From: Aquitalea magnusonii
GTDB taxonomy: Bacteria; Pseudomonadota; Gammaproteobacteria; Burkholderiales; Chromobacteriaceae
Length of the DNA: 64,000 bases
Assembly: GCF_003202035.1 (NCBI RefSeq)
Contig: NZ_QJKC01000001.1
Location: forward strand, 133,114 to 197,113
Direction: 5' to 3'
Under the pieces are notes generated by a model, which saw only the letters and a program-made list of their open reading frames with translations, had not been told where the DNA came from and did not search any database. The translations under genes were made by a program, and so were the position numbers. Of the stretch, positions 1-8,786 are shown one piece after another (within the stretch, counting starts at the first letter, position 1; every line of letters starts with the position of its first letter).

Positions 1-245
1 CATTCCATGGCCTGGTTGGCGTTTTCCTTGGCGATGCTGCTGATCTGGTTGAGTGCTTCTTGCGGGCTGCCGGCCTGGCTAAGGGCTTGCAGCGATTTGG
101 CATAGTTGTCCAGCTGGCTGCGGCTGGTGCTGATCTGGAAATTCATCAATTGCTCGACATTGTTCATCGAAACCTGCAGGAACTTCAGGGTGATGTCGAG
201 GCTGGGTTGCTGCGGGAAGCGGGCATTCTTCGGGCTGGATGACAT
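1..245 (-). CDS. Phasin family protein (partial, C-terminus outside window)
   Basis: The reverse strand reads MSSSPKNARFPQQPSLDITL and continues in frame to the window edge, about 81 residues. The helical, Gln/Asn/Ser-rich sequence with a FLQVSMNNVEQLMNFQ segment is typical of phasins, which coat polyhydroxyalkanoate granules in the cytoplasm. An AGGAG ribosome site lies a few bases before the ATG. The C-terminal half is missing because the window starts inside the gene. Family assignment is from sequence character and is fairly sure; the exact phasin subgroup is not. Confidence 0.75.
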   Translation of the reverse strand, partial: MSSSPKNARFPQQPSLDITLKFLQVSMNNVEQLMNFQISTSRSQLDNYAKSLQALSQAGSPQEALNQISSIAKENANQAME

Positions 246-366
246 GGGGGTTCTCCTGGGCTGGCGCAGCGCGTGGAAAATCAAGAAGATGATTTCCAGG
301 TTCGGGCTGCATCGGTTTTGAGCGCCGCATCAGCTAATCGTTCAGTGTGCCGGGCGAGGTAAGCAG

Positions 367-391
367 CTGCCGGGCTGGCCAAGCCCGGCAG
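367..391. terminator. GC-rich hairpin between phasin and radical SAM genes
   Basis: A perfect 10 bp inverted repeat (CTGCCGGGCT / AGCCCGGCAG, 5-base loop) lies just beyond the end of the radical SAM gene. It has no clear T-run on either strand, so factor-independent termination is only possible. Confidence 0.35.
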
Positions 392-446
392 ATACTGGCC
401 ATGCCGGTGGACAACCCGGCCTTTGTAATGGTATCGATGCGGCTGC

Positions 447-2372
447 TCAAGCCAGCGCACGGGCGATGAACTGGCGCGGCACGCGGGTTTTCGGCACCCG
501 GCCGGCAAACCAGCTGCGCACATCTTCCTCCAGACCGATGCCATGCATGTAGTTGTACAGCGCCTTGTTAAGCGCCTTGCCCATGGCGTCGTGGTCGGTG
601 CCGGTGGGGTCGATGAAGCCGACATCGTTCTTGGCAAAGCTGACCGGCGGCAGCGGGCGCAGGCTGACGCCGTATTCCTCCGGGTTCTGGCCCACCGGCG
701 AATGTACCGTACAGGCAAAGCGGTGGAAGAAACCGGACTGGATGCAGCCGGTATCAAACAGCTGGCGCACGTATTCCAGCGCATCCACCGTGTCCTGCAC
801 CGTCTGGGTGGGGAAGCCGTACATCAGGTAGGCATGCACCAGCACCCCGGCTTCGGTAAAACTTTGCGTGACCCGCGCCACCTGTTCCACCGACACGCCT
901 TTTTTCATCAGCTTGAGCAGGCGGTCCGAGGCCACTTCCAGCCCGCCGGAAATGGCAATGCAGCCGCTTTCCGCCAGTAGCTGGCACAGCTCCGGGGTAA
1001 ATGATTTCTCGAAACGGATATTGCCCCACCAGGAAATGGACACATTGCGCCGTAGCAGTTCTTCGGCCAGCGCGCGCAGCATCTTGGGCGGTGCGGCCTC
1101 GTCGACAAAGTGAAAACCGGTCTGGCCGGTTTCGGCAATGATGGCTTCGATACGGTCCACCAGCGTGCTGGCCGAGGCGGTTTCGTAGCGTGAGATGTAG
1201 TCCAGCGTCACGTCACAAAAACTGCACTTTTTCCAGTAACAGCCATGGGCCACCGTCAGCTTGTTCCAGCGCCCGTCGCTCCACAGCCGGTGCATGGGAT
1301 TGAGCATGTCCAGCAGCGACAGGTAGCGGTCGATGGGCAGGCCATCCCAGGTGGGGGTGCCGACTTCCTCGAAGGGGATGTCGGCTTCCATCATGTTGAT
1401 GTAGCGCACCGCGCCATTCTCGCGCACGAAGGTGCGCACCAGGCGCGAGGCCGAGCGCTTGCCTTGCAGGTGTTCCAGCAGCGCCAGTAGCGGCTTTTCG
1501 CCATCATCCAGGGTGATGAAGTCAAAGTAATCGAATACCCGTGGCTCTTTCAGTTCGCGCAGCTCGGTATTGACGAAACCGCCGCCCAGCACGGTGCGAA
1601 TGGCCGGCCAGCGCGCCTTGATGGTCTGGGCGATGCGGAAGGCGGCATACACCGAACCGGGGAAGGGCACCGACAACAGCACGATGTCCGGCTGATGGCG
1701 GGCAATGGCTTCTTCCACCAGTTGTTGCAGGGTGTCGTCCACCAGCGTGGGTTTGCCGGCCAGTGCGCGGGCCAGCGGGTCGAAGGTGGGCTGGCTCATG
1801 GCCAGTGATTCGGCATAGCGCACGAATTCAAAACGCTCATCTACCGCTTCGCGCAGCACATCGGCGATGTCATTCAGGTAGAGCGTTGCCAGATGGCGGG
1901 CGCGGTCCTGCTGGCCCAGTGCGCCAAAGGCCCAGGCCAGCGGGTCGCCACCGTAAGGATCGTCCGGGTCGACATACACTTCCAGCGCGGCAAAGCGTTC
2001 GCCTTCCGGCAGAAAGTTGCGGCCGCAGATGCGATGGGCCACGGTGGAATCACGCCCTTGCAAAAAGGCGATCACCGGGCCGATGGTGGCCAGGTAACGC
2101 TCGAACTGGCCGACAAAGCCATGCAGCTGGGCGCTGCGCTTTTTCGGCGGAATGGCGTCAATCTGCTGCCGTACTGCCTGCAGGCCGGAAACCGAGAACA
2201 GCCGCAACACCAGTTGCAGTGCCAGATCTTCCTGAAAGGCGGTGATCTGGCGCGAGCGCAAAAAGCCGGTGATATAGGCGGTGGAGGGGTAGGGCGTATT
2301 CAGCTGCGTCATCGGCGGGATGAGCGACAGGATACGGGGGGAGCGTGGCGGCTCGGCGTGAGTGAACTGCAT
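447..2372 (-). CDS. Cobalamin-binding radical SAM protein
   Basis: About 641 residues from the chosen ATG, which has AGGA about ten bases upstream; an in-frame start lies further upstream at 2453 but would add a proline-rich tail without a ribosome site. The N-terminus has the PPMTQLNTPYPSTAY motif. The middle (PDIVLLSVPFPG...VLGGGF...DDGEKPL) fits a B12-binding Rossmann domain. The radical SAM cluster motif is GCYWKKCSFCD, a C-x4-C-x2-C spacing known in B12-dependent subfamilies rather than the canonical C-x3-C-x2-C. GGLEVASDRLL and AYLMYGFPTQT are typical SAM-barrel motifs. The substrate cannot be told; related proteins methylate or rearrange small molecules or peptides. No biosynthetic partner is adjacent, and the gene seems to be transcribed alone or with the thioredoxin just upstream. 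Confidence 0.85.
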   Translation of the reverse strand: MQFTHAEPPRSPRILSLIPPMTQLNTPYPSTAYITGFLRSRQITAFQEDLALQLVLRLFSVSGLQAVRQQIDAIPPKKRSAQLHGFVGQFERYLATIGPVIAFLQGRDSTVAHRICGRNFLPEGERFAALEVYVDPDDPYGGDPLAWAFGALGQQDRARHLATLYLNDIADVLREAVDERFEFVRYAESLAMSQPTFDPLARALAGKPTLVDDTLQQLVEEAIARHQPDIVLLSVPFPGSVYAAFRIAQTIKARWPAIRTVLGGGFVNTELRELKEPRVFDYFDFITLDDGEKPLLALLEHLQGKRSASRLVRTFVRENGAVRYINMMEADIPFEEVGTPTWDGLPIDRYLSLLDMLNPMHRLWSDGRWNKLTVAHGCYWKKCSFCDVTLDYISRYETASASTLVDRIEAIIAETGQTGFHFVDEAAPPKMLRALAEELLRRNVSISWWGNIRFEKSFTPELCQLLAESGCIAISGGLEVASDRLLKLMKKGVSVEQVARVTQSFTEAGVLVHAYLMYGFPTQTVQDTVDALEYVRQLFDTGCIQSGFFHRFACTVHSPVGQNPEEYGVSLRPLPPVSFAKNDVGFIDPTGTDHDAMGKALNKALYNYMHGIGLEEDVRSWFAGRVPKTRVPRQFIARALA

Positions 2373-2462
2373 GACATCCATTTCCTGCGGCGGCGGACAG
2401 GCCGCTGCCGTGTACTGCCCGCCGTGCATTAAGCACGCGGGCCAAATCATCAATATAGTGCT

Positions 2463-2801
2463 TCAGCTATTTGCTGTGGCCTGATCGAGCAACTGGCGAA
2501 TGGCGGCGGCATTATCCGGTCGCACCAGCCGGCCGGCCTCCTGCCCATCCCGCAGCAGGATGAGAGTGGGCCAGAGCTTGACGGCAAAGGTGCGGCCCAG
2601 CCGGCGGCCTTTGCCGTCTTCAATCTTGCGATGGGCGAGCTGCGGATGCGCCTGCATGGCAGCGGCCAGCAGCGGCTGGGCCGCCTGGCAGTGCGCACAC
2701 CAGGGGGCGCCGAATTCCAGCAATAACCAGCCACGCTCACTGGCCAGCTGCTCGGCTGTCGCTTCCTGATCCTGCGGGGTGAATGTGCTGTTGAAGGCCA
2801 T
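2463..2801 (-). CDS. Thioredoxin family protein
   Basis: 112 residues with the active site WCAHC (Cys35 and Cys38) followed by QAAQPLL and the conserved cis-proline region KLWPTLILLRDGQEAGRL, so a full thioredoxin fold. No signal peptide is seen, so it is likely cytoplasmic. The start was chosen because CAGGAG precedes this ATG; an upstream in-frame start adds 13 cysteine-rich residues not typical of the family. It is codirectional with the radical SAM gene, about 90 bp upstream of it, and could supply it with reducing power, but that is inference. The AHC active site differs from the GPC of classical thioredoxin. Confidence 0.85.
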   Translation of the reverse strand: MAFNSTFTPQDQEATAEQLASERGWLLLEFGAPWCAHCQAAQPLLAAAMQAHPQLAHRKIEDGKGRRLGRTFAVKLWPTLILLRDGQEAGRLVRPDNAAAIRQLLDQATANS

Positions 2802-2909
2802 GGCCGGCTCCTGTCTGCAAAGGCAGCAGGAGCATACCATTCCTGAGGCGGATCGGCCCGGCTTCCTTGTGCGCGGCGCCGGGCCGGTTGCGGCGTTTGT
2901 GCGACAGCC

Positions 2910-4064
2910 TCAGCGTTGCAGCTGCGCCGTCAGCCGTGACAGAAAACTGTCGCAGGCGGCCAACTGGTCCAGCGCCAGCCATTCGTCCGGCTGGTGGGCC
3001 TGGGCAATGTCGCCGGGGCCGCACACTACAGTGGGAATGCCGCAGCGTTCGCTGAACAAGCCGGCCTCGGTGCCAAAGGCGATCTTGCGCGGCGGTGTGC
3101 TGTCTTGCAGCAAGCCTTGCACAAAGCGCACCACCGCGGCGTCCGGCGGCGTAAGCAGGCCGGGGTAGCTGGTTTTTTCCGTGAAGCTGAAGCCACAGGC
3201 GGGGTCCACTGCCTGCATTTCCGGCTGCAATACCTGGGTGGCGTGCTGACGGATGGCATCCAGCAGTGGCTGAGGGGCATCGGCTGGCAAATGGCGGATT
3301 TCAAAATCGAAATGACAGCTGGCCGGGATGATGTTGAGGGCAGTGCCGCCCTGCATGGTGCCAACATGCAGCGTGCTGTACGGCACCTCATACAAGGGGT
3401 CGAACGGCCCGTGCTGGCGACGCTGGCGGGCGAGGCTGCGGATGAAGCTGACCAGCTCGGCGGCATACTCCACTGCATTGACCCCGGCTGCTGGATTGCT
3501 GGAGTGGCCTTCATGGCCGTGGGCGGTGACCCGCCAGGCGGTCTTGCCCTTGTGCTCGGCCACCAGCTGCATGCGGGTGGGTTCGCCGATAATGCCCATG
3601 GCCGGCAATACCGGCAGGCCGCCCAGCACTTCCAGCAGGCGGCGCACACCGATGCAGCCGATTTCCTCGTCATAGGTGAAAGCCAGGTGCAGCGGGGTAT
3701 GCAGCGGGCTGCGTGCCAGCTGCGGCACCTGCGCCAGCACGCTGGCAATAAAGCCCTTCATGTCGGCGGTGCCGCGGCCATAGGCCCGCTCATCGCGGAT
3801 ATCCAATGCAAACGGATTGCTGTGCCAGTGCTGGCCATCTACCGGCACCACATCGGTATGGCCGGCCAGCATCACGCCGGGACGGTCGGTGGGGCCGATG
3901 GTGGCGTACAGATTGGCCTTGCTGCCGTCTTCGTTTTCCACGATCCGGCTGTTTACGCCAAAACCGGCCAGGTAGTTTTTGACAAAACGGATCAGTTGCA
4001 GATTGCTCAGTCGGCTGGTGGTATCGAAACCGACCAGGGTTTGCAGCAGGGTGAGGGATTCCAT
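2910..4064 (-). CDS. argE: Acetylornithine deacetylase-type M20 peptidase
   Basis: 384 residues of the M20 metallopeptidase family. The metal and catalytic motifs are visible in order: AGHTDVVPVDG (His69, Asp71), YGRGTADMKGF (Asp101) and YDEEIGCIG (Glu133/134); the lid domain follows (EGHSSNPAAGVNA). Length matches ArgE, which removes the acetyl group from N2-acetylornithine in arginine synthesis. Start chosen at MESLTLL, with GGAAAG upstream; the longer frame runs into the divergent promoter. The gene is divergent from a LysR regulator and near a polyamine binding protein, so the true substrate could be another N-acyl amino acid or amine. Family is sure; exact substrate is inferred. Confidence 0.85.
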   Translation of the reverse strand: MESLTLLQTLVGFDTTSRLSNLQLIRFVKNYLAGFGVNSRIVENEDGSKANLYATIGPTDRPGVMLAGHTDVVPVDGQHWHSNPFALDIRDERAYGRGTADMKGFIASVLAQVPQLARSPLHTPLHLAFTYDEEIGCIGVRRLLEVLGGLPVLPAMGIIGEPTRMQLVAEHKGKTAWRVTAHGHEGHSSNPAAGVNAVEYAAELVSFIRSLARQRRQHGPFDPLYEVPYSTLHVGTMQGGTALNIIPASCHFDFEIRHLPADAPQPLLDAIRQHATQVLQPEMQAVDPACGFSFTEKTSYPGLLTPPDAAVVRFVQGLLQDSTPPRKIAFGTEAGLFSERCGIPTVVCGPGDIAQAHQPDEWLALDQLAACDSFLSRLTAQLQR

Positions 4065-4209
4065 TGAAGTTCTTTCCGTAGCGGCCGGGGTGATGCCGAA
4101 TGGTGCCGGCTGTGCTGTGGCCGGGGCAGTCTGGTTGACAAGACGAGTGTAGGTGCTCACAGTTGATATCGAAAATATTATTATTTTTCCAATTGGATCG
4201 ATAAATATT
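4065..4209. promoter_or_regulatory. Divergent argE / lysR promoter region
   Basis: A 145 bp spacer between divergent starts. Its right half is strikingly AT-rich, with GATATCGAAAATATT and AATATTATTATTTTTCC, against a GC-rich background. LysR regulators usually bind T-N11-A sites in such divergent spacers, and ATATCGAAAATAT is a partial palindrome. No operator can be defined from one copy. Confidence 0.4.
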
Positions 4210-5112
4210 ATGCAATACACCCTGCGGCAATTGGCTTATCTGGTGGCGGTGGCCGACCACGGCAGTGTGACAGCGGCTGCCAATGCCTTGTACACCTCGC
4301 AGCCCGGCATTTCCAGCGCCATTGCCCAGCTGGAGGCACAGTTCGGCCTGCAGTTCTTTATCCGCCACCATGCCAAGGGCGTGTCGCTGACGCCGGCCGG
4401 GCAGAGCTTTGTCGCGGCGGCGCGCAATCTGCTGGCGCATGCCGAGGACCTGAGCCAGCACGCCAGTGCGCTCAGTCAGTCCTTGCAGGGCAATCTGGAA
4501 CTGGGGTGCTTCACCACCATCGCGCCGATTTTCCTGCCGCGCCTGCTGGCGGCCATGCGTGAAGATTATCCCGATATTTCGGTGCGGCTGCACGAAGGCG
4601 ATACCGAGCAGCTGCAGCAAGCCCTGCTGAGCGGCCAGACCGAGCTGGCCTTGCTGTACGACCTGGATCTGGCGCCCAGCCTGTACCGGCAGACGCTGCA
4701 GACCGTGCTGCCCTATGTCTTGCTGCCGGTGGATCACCCGCTGGCGGGGCAGGCGGCGGTTTCGCTGCAGGATCTCGCCCCCTTGCCCATGGTGTTGCTG
4801 GACCTGCCGCATAGCCGCGAGTATTTCCTGTCGGTATTCCGGCTGCAGGGGCTGGAGGCGAGGGTGCGCCACAAGACTGTCAATTTCGAACTGGTACGTG
4901 GACTGGTGGCGGCTGGCAACGGCTATGCCTTGTTGAACCTGCGCCCGCGCACGCCACAGAGCTATGCCGGCGACCAGCTGGTGTGCCTGCCGATTGCCGA
5001 GGAGGTACCGGCCTTGAATATCGTGCTGGCCTGGCCGCAGGAGTTGCGCCTCACCCGGCGCGCCGAGGCCTTTGTCACCCTGTGCGAGCGCAATATCAGC
5101 CGCCTGGGCTGA
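4210..5112 (+). CDS. LysR-family transcriptional regulator
   Basis: 300 residues. The N-terminus MQYTLRQLAYLVAVADHGSV, then AAANALYTSQPGISSAIAQLE, is the LysR winged helix-turn-helix (residues about 1-60); the rest is a two-lobe effector domain (NLELGCFTTIAPIFLPRLL...). Start chosen at MQYTL because LysR proteins begin right at the recognition domain; an upstream ATG at 4153 adds 19 residues read from the promoter. It is divergent from the argE-type gene, the likely target by the usual LysR arrangement, and upstream of a polyamine-type binding protein gene on the same strand, which it may also control. Confidence 0.88.
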   Translation: MQYTLRQLAYLVAVADHGSVTAAANALYTSQPGISSAIAQLEAQFGLQFFIRHHAKGVSLTPAGQSFVAAARNLLAHAEDLSQHASALSQSLQGNLELGCFTTIAPIFLPRLLAAMREDYPDISVRLHEGDTEQLQQALLSGQTELALLYDLDLAPSLYRQTLQTVLPYVLLPVDHPLAGQAAVSLQDLAPLPMVLLDLPHSREYFLSVFRLQGLEARVRHKTVNFELVRGLVAAGNGYALLNLRPRTPQSYAGDQLVCLPIAEEVPALNIVLAWPQELRLTRRAEAFVTLCERNISRLG

Positions 5113-5250
5113 GTCAGGCCGCACGACGCTCCCTGCATCGTAAAAATCGATGCAGTTCACACGGTAAAGCTATTTTACCTATTGCCGGACTTGTCCCTAG
5201 AGTAAGTCACGCAGCCGCCCACCTGGCTGCGCAACTTCCAGGGGATAGTC

Positions 5251-6294
5251 ATGCCTTCATCCATGCGTTTTCCAAGTGTGTTGCTGTATGCCGGGCTGCT
5301 GTTTGCTCCGCTGTTGTCGGCGGCCGAGCTGACCGTGGTGTCGTTTGGCGGTGCCAACAAGGATGCCCAGCAAAAAGCCTATTACCAGCCCTTTGCCGCC
5401 AGCAGCGGCATCAAGGTGCTTAGTGGCGACTACAACGGTGAAATGGCGCGGGTGCGCGCCATGGTCGACAGCAAGCGGGTGAGCTGGGATGTGCTGGACG
5501 TGGAGTCGCCGGATCTGATGCGTGGTTGCGACGAAGGCATGTTCGAGAAGCTGGACTACCGCCGCATCATCAAGCCGGCCGAGCTGCTGCCTGGCGCTGC
5601 CCAACCCTGTGGCATGGCGGCCTATGCCTGGAGCACGGTGCTGGCCTACAACGCCGACAAGCTCAAGACAGCGCCGCGCTCCTGGGCCGATTTCTGGGAT
5701 GTAAAGAAATATCCCGGCAAGCGCGCCCTGCGCAAAGGGGCCAAGTACACGCTGGAAATCGCCCTGATGGCGGACGGCGTAGCACCACATGATGTGTACA
5801 AGCTGCTCAATACCCCGGCCGGGCTGAATCGCGCTTTTGCCAAGCTGGACCAGCTCAAGCCCTATATCCAGTGGTGGGAGGCCGGCGCGCAGCCGGCGCA
5901 GTATCTGGTGGCGGGCGATGTGGTGATGAGCTCGGCCTATAACGGCCGCATCAGCGCGGCGCAGAAAGAGGGCGGCAAGCAGCTGCAAATGGTGTGGAAC
6001 GGCAATATCTACGATTACGACTACTGGACCATTCCCAAGGGCAGTCCCAATCTGGAGGCCGCTTACAAGTTTCTGGCTTTCGTCAGCCAGCCTGCCGCCC
6101 AGGCCGAATATGTGAAGGGTATCAGCTATGGGGTCAGCCATCGCAAGGCTTCGGCGCTGATTGACAAGAGCGTGCTGGCCAACCTGCCCACCGCACCGCA
6201 AAACCTGAAGCAGGGCGTGGCCATTGACAGCAGTTTCTGGGTGGATCACGGCGAAAACCTGGAACAGCGCTTTAACGCCTGGGCCGCCCGCTGA
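5251..6294 (+). CDS. ABC transporter substrate-binding protein, spermidine/putrescine type
   Basis: 347 residues with a signal peptide of about 25 residues (ending LLFAPLLSAAE), then LTVVSFGGANKDAQQKAYYQPF, the opening of PotD/PotF-like type 2 periplasmic binding proteins. Later motifs such as WDVLDVESPDLMRGCDEG, NGRISAAQKEGGK and YWTIPKGSPNLEAAYKFLAF fit that family. A good ribosome site (AGGGGAT) precedes the ATG. No permease or ATPase gene follows, so it is an orphan binding protein here. With the argE-type enzyme and the PuuB-like oxidase 4-5 kb away it suggests a polyamine or amino-acid-derivative theme in this part of the chromosome. Confidence 0.85.
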   Translation: MPSSMRFPSVLLYAGLLFAPLLSAAELTVVSFGGANKDAQQKAYYQPFAASSGIKVLSGDYNGEMARVRAMVDSKRVSWDVLDVESPDLMRGCDEGMFEKLDYRRIIKPAELLPGAAQPCGMAAYAWSTVLAYNADKLKTAPRSWADFWDVKKYPGKRALRKGAKYTLEIALMADGVAPHDVYKLLNTPAGLNRAFAKLDQLKPYIQWWEAGAQPAQYLVAGDVVMSSAYNGRISAAQKEGGKQLQMVWNGNIYDYDYWTIPKGSPNLEAAYKFLAFVSQPAAQAEYVKGISYGVSHRKASALIDKSVLANLPTAPQNLKQGVAIDSSFWVDHGENLEQRFNAWAAR

Positions 6295-6361
6295 CGGGTC
6301 AGCCGCAAAAAAACGGAAACGGGACTTGCCAAATGGCATGGCTGCTTTACAATGCCACCCG

Positions 6362-6475
6362 TCATCAGGGAGTAGCCGCCCTCCGCATGTGAGAGGGACG
6401 TGTGTCAACAGACTTGCCGGTTCCGGCATGGCACACGTGGTCCGAGACTTGGCGAGACTTTTGACCGTAATGCTC
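6362..6475 (+). promoter_or_regulatory. yybP-ykoY-type manganese riboswitch
   Basis: The 5' leader of the UPF0016 gene has the family hallmark GGGAGTAGCCGCC near its start and a GGCGAGACTTTTGACC segment near its 3' end, separated by two GC-rich stems (one is GCCGGTTCCGGC). These yybP-ykoY aptamers bind Mn2+ and commonly precede TMEM165/UPF0016 or MntP exporters. Boundaries are estimated by eye. The following hairpin is the likely expression platform. Confidence 0.75.
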
Positions 6476-6477
6476 CG

Positions 6478-6524
6478 CATGGCCGGGACGCATTGCGGTC
6501 ACTCGTTTCCGCGTCCCGGCCATG
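6478..6524 (+). promoter_or_regulatory. Expression-platform hairpin masking the start of the Mn exporter
   Basis: A perfect 14 bp inverted repeat (CATGGCCGGGACGC / GCGTCCCGGCCATG, 19-base loop) whose 3' arm ends at the GGAG ribosome site, 11 bases before the start codon. It has no T-run, so it more likely blocks translation than transcription. Regulation by Mn2+ through the aptamer just upstream is inferred. Confidence 0.55.
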
Positions 6525-6535
6525 GAGAACACTTG

Positions 6536-7123
6536 ATGCAGTCCTTTCTGGTATCCACCGGCGTGGTAGCCCTGGCCGAAATCGGCGACAAAACCCAATT
6601 GCTGTCCCTGATTCTGGCGGCGCGTTATCGCAAGCCCTTGCCCATCATCCTGGGCATCCTGCTGGCCACTCTGGTCAATCATGCCGGTGCCGGCGGTATT
6701 GGCGCCTGGCTGTCCACGGCGCTCAGCCCCAACATCCTCAACTGGGCCGTGGTGGCGTCATTTGCGCTGATGGCCGGCTGGATTCTGATTCCCGACAAGC
6801 TGGACGAAGATGAAATCACCCTGCCCAAGCGGCAGATGGGGGTGTTTGCCACCACTGTATTCGCGTTTTTCCTGGCGGAGATGGGCGACAAGACGCAAGT
6901 GGTGACCATTGCGCTGGCGGCGCGCTTTCATGATTTCCTGCCGGTGGTGGCGGGCACCACGCTGGGCATGATGCTGGCCAACGTGCCGGTGATCTACCTG
7001 GGTAGCCGCTTTGCCGACCGCCTGCCCACCAAGGCGGTGCATATTGTGGCATCCATCATTTTTCTGGTGCTGGGCGGCCTGGCACTGGCCAATGCCATCA
7101 ATGGCACACCACTGCTGGGTTGA
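6536..7123 (+). CDS. TMEM165/GDT1 (UPF0016) family manganese exporter
   Basis: 195 residues, about six membrane helices, with the two signature motifs AEIGDKTQ (residues about 14-21) and AEMGDKTQ in the second half, one per repeat of the inverted duplicated fold. This family (MneA/Mnx in bacteria) exports Mn2+ across the inner membrane. The start follows GGAGAAC and the leader carries a yybP-ykoY-like Mn2+ aptamer, which supports both role and regulation. A longer open frame upstream runs through the riboswitch and is not coding. A strong terminator follows. Confidence 0.9.
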   Translation: MQSFLVSTGVVALAEIGDKTQLLSLILAARYRKPLPIILGILLATLVNHAGAGGIGAWLSTALSPNILNWAVVASFALMAGWILIPDKLDEDEITLPKRQMGVFATTVFAFFLAEMGDKTQVVTIALAARFHDFLPVVAGTTLGMMLANVPVIYLGSRFADRLPTKAVHIVASIIFLVLGGLALANAINGTPLLG

Positions 7124-7142
7124 GCTGCTTGCCTTCACCATG

Positions 7143-7182
7143 AAAAACGCCGCCACGGACTGCTCCGGGCGGCGTTTTTTTA
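7143..7182. terminator. Bidirectional terminator between Mn exporter and fliD
   Basis: The stem AACGCCGCC / GGCGGCGTT is followed by a T7 run on the plus strand and has A-rich sequence on its other side. It lies 20 bp after the exporter and 14 bp beyond the end of fliD on the minus strand, so it can serve both. Confidence 0.8.
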
Positions 7183-7195
7183 CTGTTGGGCAGGA

Positions 7196-8563
7196 TCAGG
7201 CGAGCAGGCCTGCCAGATTGCTGGTGGATTGCTGCATTTGCGCCAGCGTGGCGTTCAGCGTGGTGTATTGCTGCAAATAGGAGGTGCGCAGGGCATCCAG
7301 ATTGGTCTGGATTTCGGTCTGGTGATTGGTTTCGTCAGTCACGCTCTGGTTCAGGTCGTTCTGTTTGGTGGCCACGATGCCGGTAGGTCCCAGCAGATTG
7401 TTGATGGTGGTGTTGAAACGGTCGGCAAAGCCGGTGCTGCTGCTGTTGCCGAACAGATTGGCCACGGCGGTCGGATTGCTGGTCAGTGCCTTGTTGAAGG
7501 CGGTCTGGTCCAGTGCCAGCGTGCCATCCTTCTGCAGGGAAATGCCGACCTGCGACAGATAGGCATAGGATGTGGTGGCATCCACGCCCGGCACCTGGGT
7601 CTGCAATACCGAACTGAGCTGATCCTGGATGGACAGCAGTGAATCATCGCCCTTCATGTCGCCATTGAAGGCCGTGCTGGTGGTGTTGTACACCTTGTTG
7701 TATGCATCAACAAAGCCTTGCAGGGTGGAGGCAATGCCGGAAGTGTCCTGACTCATGCCAATGGAAACCTGGCCGATTTTTTCCAGATTGACGGTAGCGC
7801 CGGTGATCACTCCGGTCACGGTATTGCTGCTGGACGAGACATTGACGCCGTTGACCGTCATCAGGGCATCGCTGGCGGCAAAGGATTCGGTTGCCGCGGT
7901 GCTGCTTTGCTGCAGCCCGGCCAGGGTGTTGCCGCTGGTGTTGCCGCTGTCGCTGCCCCCTGCCGTGACGCTGAAGGCATTGGCCGAGCCGGAATTGGCC
8001 GAAGCGATCACCAGCGAGTAATTGCCGTTGTACTGCACGACCGAGGCATTGACCCCGGCATTGGCGGCGTTAATGGCATCGGAAATGTTTTGCAGGCTTT
8101 CACCGCCGCTGCCGCCATTGTTCAGGTTGACGGTGGTGGCGGTGCCGGCGACGCTGAAGGTCAGCGACGAGGGAACGCCGCTTAGCGCGGTGGTGGCGCT
8201 GGTGATCGGCTGGCCACTGCTGTTTTGGTCAAATACCAGCTGGCGCGATTGGGCCAGCTTGCTGACGTTCAGCTGGTAGGTGCCGGCAATGCCACCCGTG
8301 CTGGTGGCAACGCTGGCAATCGTACTGTCTGATGTGGTGGCTTTGTATGTCTGCAGGAAAGCGCCGGATGACAGGCTGCTGACCGAGGTTTGCAGGGCTG
8401 ACAGCGCCGAGCTGATCTGGCCCATGTCGCTCAGCTCGGTCTTGTAGGTGGACACCTTGTTCTGGCTGTCGGTAAGCGGTTGCTGCTCCACGGTCATCAG
8501 CTGGCTGACAATGGTTTGCACGTCTAGCGGGCCGGCGGTGGTGGTGATGGATGCTGCGCTCAT
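7196..8563 (-). CDS. fliD: Flagellar hook-associated protein 2 (filament cap), copy 1
   Basis: 455 residues. The N-terminus MSAASITTTAGPLDVQTIVS is the FliD N-terminal domain and the C-terminus (GIVATKQNDLNQSVTDETNH... coiled coil) is the FliD C-terminal domain. FliD is exported by the flagellar type III apparatus and caps the growing filament. It has an AGGGAG ribosome site. A close paralogue lies immediately upstream on the same strand, sharing the final QYTTLNATL...QQSTSNL.GLL segment. No flagellin or fliS is adjacent. Confidence 0.9.
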   Translation of the reverse strand: MSAASITTTAGPLDVQTIVSQLMTVEQQPLTDSQNKVSTYKTELSDMGQISSALSALQTSVSSLSSGAFLQTYKATTSDSTIASVATSTGGIAGTYQLNVSKLAQSRQLVFDQNSSGQPITSATTALSGVPSSLTFSVAGTATTVNLNNGGSGGESLQNISDAINAANAGVNASVVQYNGNYSLVIASANSGSANAFSVTAGGSDSGNTSGNTLAGLQQSSTAATESFAASDALMTVNGVNVSSSSNTVTGVITGATVNLEKIGQVSIGMSQDTSGIASTLQGFVDAYNKVYNTTSTAFNGDMKGDDSLLSIQDQLSSVLQTQVPGVDATTSYAYLSQVGISLQKDGTLALDQTAFNKALTSNPTAVANLFGNSSSTGFADRFNTTINNLLGPTGIVATKQNDLNQSVTDETNHQTEIQTNLDALRTSYLQQYTTLNATLAQMQQSTSNLAGLLA

Positions 8564-8621
8564 GCTGTTCTCCCTGCGGCCTGCAGCTGGATCAGGCCGG
8601 TCTTGATATGCTCTCCTGGCA

Positions 8622-8649
8622 TTATCGGCTGGAACAGCCTGCTGCTTGA
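8622..8649 (-). promoter_or_regulatory. Candidate sigma-28 flagellar promoter of fliD copy 1
   Basis: On the minus strand GCCGATAA, an exact match to the FliA -10 element, lies 58 bp upstream of the fliD start, with TCAAGCAG 12 bases further up as a weak -35 (consensus TAAAGTTT, usual spacing 11). No equal match was found before copy 2. Late flagellar genes are normally FliA-dependent. Confidence 0.5.
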
Positions 8650-8786
8650 TGGTCAGACAGGGTTAAACAATGTTGCCGAATGTTAAGGCTGTCACAAAGC
8701 GTCACGATTGCCCTGCCCGGAGCCGTCAGGCAAATTCCTGTTGCCCCGGTGTGCCTGGCCGTAGCAGCGCTATGGGCTTGTCCGTA

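Noticed and set aside
3790-5160. A 456-codon minus-strand frame across argE and lysR.
   Set aside because: It is Gln/Arg-rich shadow sequence antisense to the well-supported LysR gene.
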